Shown here piece by piece: positions 59,540 through 64,000 of a stretch of DNA of 64,000 bases. Position 1 is the stretch's first letter, and each line of letters begins with the position of its first letter. The notes under the pieces were generated by a model, which was not told the origin of the DNA, searched no databases, and saw only the letters and a program-made list of their open reading frames with translations. Where the stretch lies: the NCBI RefSeq assembly GCF_932294415.1, contig NC_065536.1, positions 50,468,354 to 50,532,353 on the forward strand, in the 5' to 3' direction. The position numbers were made by a program, and so were the translations under genes. Source of the DNA: Quercus robur. Taxonomy: Eukaryota; Streptophyta; Magnoliopsida; Fagales; Fagaceae.

Positions 59540-60394
59540 TTAAGTTGGAAGTTGGATCTCTGTGTAGCTAAATTGCATGCCGTTTTCCTTTTTTGTACAC
59601 AACCTTGATCTATGTAAAGCAGCGTGTCGTTTTTTATTTTTAAATTCTTCGTCAATTTTCTTCTTGGTCAGAATAAATTGTTGTCTATTTGGTCTTTGTA
59701 ATATGCTTCTGCATGCCTTTTGGGTTATGGATCACTGTGACCTGCATGTTCTTTTTTTGTGTTTGAAGTGCATGTCAGCCCCTTTTTAAAAAAAATTAGG
59801 GGTAAGGTAGCTTACCAATCACTTCTTTGAAACCCTACAAAAGTAGGAGTTTTGTGCATTAAACACTTTTTAAAAATAAATAAATAAACTGCCGCTGTTT
59901 TCTTGGACCTATGTCTTTTTTCTTTTCAGCTTGCATGGAATGCCGTTTGCATTTTTGGTTGTAAACTGCACACTGTTTGGGTTAAAAGTTTAAACTGCAT
60001 GCCCTTTAACAATTCTGGTTCCACATGTTGTGAATCACACCCTTTCTCTAAACTAGATTTTAATTTTGGTAATTACATGCTGTTGTCATTTCGGAAAATA
60101 AGATGAAGTTCTTGTAACTTGTAAGGTGCATACCACTTTAAACTATATGTCGATTTATCCAAGAGAAATAATCACTTGCATCTATTCATGCAAAGACGAG
60201 AGAGAAAAAACTCTTTGCATGAATCCACGCAAAAATAAAAATCATAGATGAGTTGGAAATTGGAATTATCAAAAACAAAAATCAGATACTTTTCTGAAGT
60301 CCTAGAATGGGAAGTGCAATTTATTCCTCAAATCCAAAGTATGTAGGGGAACAGAACTATTTTAAGAAATGACTCTTAAATAGAAATACTAATT

Positions 60395-60561
60395 TCAAAC
60401 CTATAGCGGCGGTTTTAAAACGCCGTAATATCTCTGTCTATTGTAGCAGCCTCTTAATGCGTCACAGTAGGGTGTCTATAGCGGTGATTTAAAAAAACGC
60501 TGACATTAAACTACCGTAATAGGTACAAAAACGCGGCTGTAGAACTAGTTTTTTTTAGTGA
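60395..60561 (-). mobile_element. CACTA-like fragment
   Basis: The right end reads CACTAAAAAAAACTAG in reverse complement, and the body repeats CTATAGCGGYG and AAAACGC words typical of small CACTA derivatives. Absent from copy A. The left terminus is not clear. Confidence 0.4.
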
Positions 60562-60605
60562 TTGAGAATATAGCCAAATGTTAGAGCTTTTTGGTTGCTT
60601 GAATG

Positions 60606-60695
60606 TTTTTTTTTTTGGCTGGGTAATTAAGGGGATAGAACCCCCAAGCGCATAGGTTACAACTTAATCGGGTGCCATTACACTACAAGGCCCAG
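60606..60695 (-). mobile_element. SINE with matching empty site
   Basis: On the - strand it has a box A-like TAGTGTAATGGCACC, a box B-like GGGGTTCTATCCCC, and a poly(A) tail (T-run 60606-60616). A 10-bp target duplication TGCTTGAA(T/C)G lies at 60596-60605 and 60696-60705. Copy A at about 18624-18634 has a single TTGCTTGAACGG and no insert. Confidence 0.75.
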
Positions 60696-61056
60696 TGCTT
60701 GAACGGTCTTCTATGAAAAACGTATTGCAAATTTTCAATTAGCATTTTTTTATATTATTATTTGCAATTAACCTTTGAACGATGAAAATGATCTGAGGTG
60801 CATCATGCCATTAAATGCTCACGGTTTTACAGACAAATTTTGACTTCGGAACCATTTCTCAACCATGTAACAGTTTACCCAGTAGTTTTCTGAAGATTGC
60901 ACCCCAAAATCGAGGTAGGCCATGATCCATAAACCACTTTTAGTTAGGATCGAAGTATTTTCTTTTGGGACATTTTTTTTTCAAATGATGGCAAACAGAA
61001 AAAGGAAATTGCTGAGCAATATTTAAAAAAAAGGGTAGAGAAGCAATATGTTAATA

Positions 61057-61087
<31 letters not shown>

Positions 61088-61649
61088 TTGAGGAAGAATA
61101 TGTTAATATATAAAGAAACCGATAAATAGTATTTTTTTTTTTTTTAAAGTCCTCATTGAACATACCTTTTGACAGTATGCTATTGCTGAGCTTTATTAGT
61201 AGCAGCATGCTAAACTTAAAGAGGCACATCTAGCCAGAGCGTTGACGGCTTAAATAATTTATTTATTTTTTTCTAAACTTTTACAATTAAAAAAAAAAAA
61301 AGGTTTGTCTCATGGTGTAGGGGAACTTCAGGTTTTTTTGTCCATTCCTTTCTTTGTTTTGCACATTTATATTTCTTTCGGATCATCCGGTATGGATGAT
61401 CCATCACATTTGGCTTTGAAAAAAAGAAAGAAAGAGTATCACATTTAGGCATTATGGCGTATTGGTGATTTATGTGTTGAGTGGGTTAATTTATGGGCAA
61501 CTGAATAACTTTTGCATCTCCCTCAAAAACACATTCACAAATACTGAGTTCCTTAGCAAAAACTATCGCCCTACTGCAAGCCAAAGCTTCGACCGTTGCT
61601 GTTGAGTTTGGAAGAGAGATTCTTTAATCTTTATGAAAGAGAACCAATC

Positions 61650-62110
61650 ATACAACCAGAGTAGTCAAAATTAGCCTTGTAGAGAGGGGAATCCACCTCA
61701 CAGCCCGAGCTACGGCTGGTATAAATCTACTGTGACAAGCCTGGGCCGACTGGAATTCTCCATTAGACCGAATCAAATGGTTCTCAGTGAAGAGAAACTC
61801 AATATCACAGATTGAGTAATAGTAAACACAAGTCAACAATCACGGGCTAAGTAATAGGAAATACAAGTCAACAATCACGGCTGAACATAGAAAAGAAAAT
61901 ATCTGAGAAAGTGAGAGATAGGAGATAGAAGAAAGAGAGAAAAGTTGAATCTAGAAACTCGTATATAATATTGAATTACATAAAGATCAGTAAGGCTCAC
62001 GGAGCCCTTTATATACAATGGATTAATTAAGTTAACCGCCCACATTATGCGGATCTAACTCCTAGAAATGGGGAAGTTTGTTAAAACTGTTATTGTGCCT
62101 AATCCAACGT
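61650..62110 (-). mobile_element. Probable LTR fragment inside the LINE remnant
   Basis: In reverse complement: TATA box TGTATATAAAGGGCTCC (about 62020), then a C/T-rich leader with CTCTCTTTCTTCTATCTCC and a repeated CGTGATTGTTGACTTGTRTT. This resembles a Copia LTR. Ends were not defined. Confidence 0.4.
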
Positions 62111-62189
62111 CCCAAACGCACCGTTTTGCTTAAAACAAAACAAGCCTCAGTATTAAGTGAAACAGTGCGTTTACTATTTTGTTTCTTCA

Positions 62190-62252
62190 TGTTTGGGCTT
62201 CTTCTTCACAAACACAGTGAGCTTGGGCTTGGGCTTGGGCTTGGGCTTCTTC
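62190..62252 (+). repeat. GCTTGG hexamer repeat
   Basis: GGGCTT/GCTTGG repeats four times in succession near 62221-62247, with flanking TTCTTCTTCACA and TTCTTCTTAACA. Confidence 0.7.
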
Positions 62253-62515
62253 TTAACAGACGCAAGACTAGGCTCAACACTCAGTATGGGGTTCACCAAC
62301 TTTGCTAGCATTTCTATATATTATTCCAAATTAGCCGAAACATCAATGCCAACAGATCCACATCTATTCTATTTTTCATCAAGAATGCCATTTCCAAAAG
62401 ATCAGCGAAAACATTAAAATTGTACCTTAACAACTTCCTAAGGTCCTCATCTGCATCCCAAATCACTAGGAGAGACTGACAGCCCCAAAGTGCGTGAATG
62501 GTATCCTCAGTGGTC

Positions 62516-63008
62516 GGGACAGAGGGAGACTTGGACTGGGGGGGAGGCAATGGCCCCCCCTATTTTTTTTTTTTAATTAATATATATAGTCACCAATTTT
62601 AGTAATTTTGTTCTATAAAATCACACTTTGACCCCCTTAATATTATCATTGATTCTTTTAGGAGTATTACTCTAGTCACAAAATTTTCTATAACATTTTT
62701 ACAAACTATTGTGGTAGTAAACTTTTATTGGTTTGCATCTGAGCTCGTCACTTACATCGCATTTTCACTTACTAATAACCACTCACTACATTAATAATTT
62801 GTAAAAAAAAAGTTTGTAATTTTAGTATTTTCTGCCTTTTAAAGGCCAGATCTAAAATCTAAAGCAAAATAAACAAGCTCAAAAAAATTATTCAACAACA
62901 AAAATTACCGATAGTAAAGCTAATTTTATCTAAAACAAACAACTTGACCCTCTAAAGAACTTTAAACAAAATAATTTTGTCCATACCTAGATGCACATAT
63001 AAAAAAAC

Positions 63009-63040
<32 letters not shown>

Positions 63041-63135
63041 ATTAGCTATTAAGCAACTGACCCGGAAGCTAGAACTACCGCACGCAACTAACAGTAAAAC
63101 TGTCCTCCTTAACTTCAAGTTCTGGCTCTGTCCCT
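62516..63135. mobile_element. Possible TIR element of about 620 bp
   Basis: GGGACAGAGGGAGACTTGG at the left faces the reverse complement GGGACAGAGCCAGAACTTG at the right. The region between is AT-rich with a long A-run at 63002-63037 and no coding content. No target duplication was fixed. Confidence 0.4.
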
Positions 63136-63538
63136 GCTCAGTGGCAGACTTGCACTTAGGACGAGTAATTTATTCAACCTAGTTATAAACAAAGAAATTC
63201 ATAATTACGTTCTTATGTTTTCATTTTTTTTTTTTTTGGTTGGAGTAATTAAGCCTGTAAAGAAAATGTTAGTTTATGTCTGTTTATTTATTTTCTTATA
63301 TAAGCTTGATATAGGAATATTGGATTTAAATTCATAAATAATACTATTATATTAAATTTTTGTTTGAAATCTATAGATAATATAAATAGTCCCATTTCAT
63401 AGAAGATTGATGAAAATTGTCCTATCCAATTACTGACTCTGACTCTAACAATATGCTATATTCTATCAATCAAAATTTAGTTATTAATTTAGTAGAATGG
63501 ATTTATCAAAGTAGTGAAAAAATTATCATCATGGTGTT

Positions 63539-64000
63539 TGTAAGGACTGAAATCGGATTGGTCCCAAAACAGGATTGGGCTCAAACCTAAGCGGCCCAAA
63601 CAATAAATTTGCAAAGCGTGGATAAAAGAACTAGATCTATTCCAGAAGAAAGACGATTGAATTTGATAGTTTAAGATTGTTGGACATAAATAAGATCAGA
63701 AAATCTGTCCTCGGAATAGTTCAAGGAATTTATATTATATTGTCTTGTTGAACAATAAAGTTATACAAAAGTCACCATCCTGTTCTTAGATAATCCCCCT
63801 CTTTAGTACATCTTTCCATGTTATATATTACAGTCTTGGTGTCGCCTTTACCACACACGTGTAGGTTAGATTCGGGGAACTCTTTCCTGTCCCATCCAGC
63901 ACTTCCTAGAACCATTAACTTGTAGCTATAAGGCTGCTTGATCACTGTTCAGGCATCACTTTCACATTAATGCGGCCAGAGAGTTGGTTAGGAGTCATTT
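63539..64000 (+). mobile_element. Start of another LTR element, cut by the window end
   Basis: Homology between copies A and B stops exactly at TGTAAGGACTGAAATCGGAT. The sequence that follows (GGCCCAAAC, TCTGTCCTCGGAATAG, ACACGTGTAGG) resembles the LTR style of elements 1 and 2. The remainder and the target duplication lie outside the window. Confidence 0.55.

Larger units (their letters stand above)
61520..62560 (-). pseudogene. LINE ORF2 3' fragment (zinc-binding and RNase H), split
   Basis: Reading the - strand, 62550-62320 gives TTEDTIHALWGCQSLLVIWD and LLALMFRLIWNN, the zf-RVT/linker region. At 61528-61590 TVEALACSRAIVFAKELS is an RNase H segment. Between them lies unrelated sequence with LTR character, so the fragment is itself interrupted. 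Confidence 0.65.
59081..63538 (+). repeat. Copy B of the segmental duplication
   Basis: Same order and orientation as 17314-20015, but expanded from 2.7 to 4.5 kb by insertions at about 59417-59539, 60395-60560, 60606-60695 and 61500-63150. The helicase coding region is not included, so this is a flank-only copy about 42 kb away. Confidence 0.85.

Overview
This is nuclear genomic DNA of a dicot plant. It holds three intron-rich single-copy-type genes, all on the + strand, in AT-rich intergenic DNA full of LTR retrotransposons, a LINE, SINEs and MITEs. The splice sites, the fused three-domain plant-type urease and the DEAH4-type helicase fix it as a flowering plant. The repeat style looks like a woody eudicot, perhaps Fagaceae, but that is an impression and not a result.

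Layout. 1-1.2 kb: a Harbinger/Tourist-like MITE. 1.66-8.12 kb: a TIR element interrupted by a complete non-autonomous LTR retroelement (2190-7644, target duplication ATAAT) whose internal region has no gag/pol but two tandem arrays. 8.2-8.6 kb: a small MITE and a tRNA-like Pol III unit. 8.81-16.89 kb: DEAH4-type RNA helicase (16 coding exons, 700 aa). 17.3-20.0 kb: the 3' flank of that gene, which recurs as a diverged copy at 59.1-63.5 kb. 21.0-25.6 kb: adenylate kinase (6 exons, 245 aa). 26.1-28.9 kb: a solo LTR, a decayed LINE fragment and a Harbinger-like element. 29-36 kb: gene-free AT-rich DNA with hAT-like and Mutator-like MITEs. 36.34-42.05 kb: a full-length but inactivated LINE on the - strand with a 14-bp target duplication. 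42.5-43.3 kb: a long inverted-repeat element just upstream of urease. 43.8-52.7 kb: urease (18 exons, 837 aa) with a probable solo LTR and a SINE in its introns. 54.17-57.82 kb: a second non-autonomous LTR element of the same superfamily as the first (target duplication GTACT), also with an internal tandem array. 59.1-63.5 kb: the second copy of the DEAH4 flank, peppered with MITE, SINE, CACTA-like, LINE and LTR insertions. 63.54 kb to the end: the start of another LTR element.

The three host genes are unrelated housekeeping functions (RNA processing, adenylate balance, urea nitrogen recycling) and are not an operon or cluster. All exon boundaries were read by eye from splice signals, phase and protein-family conservation. 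In each gene the summed exons stay in frame from ATG to stop.

No new protein system was found. The most unusual material is the pair of protein-less LTR elements. They share a leader hairpin, a TCCTCGGA word and 78-81 bp internal repeats. Also notable are three apparent GC-AG introns, the tRNA-like unit with a missing anticodon loop, and the flank duplication, whose two copies give empty-site/filled-site pairs for several insertions.
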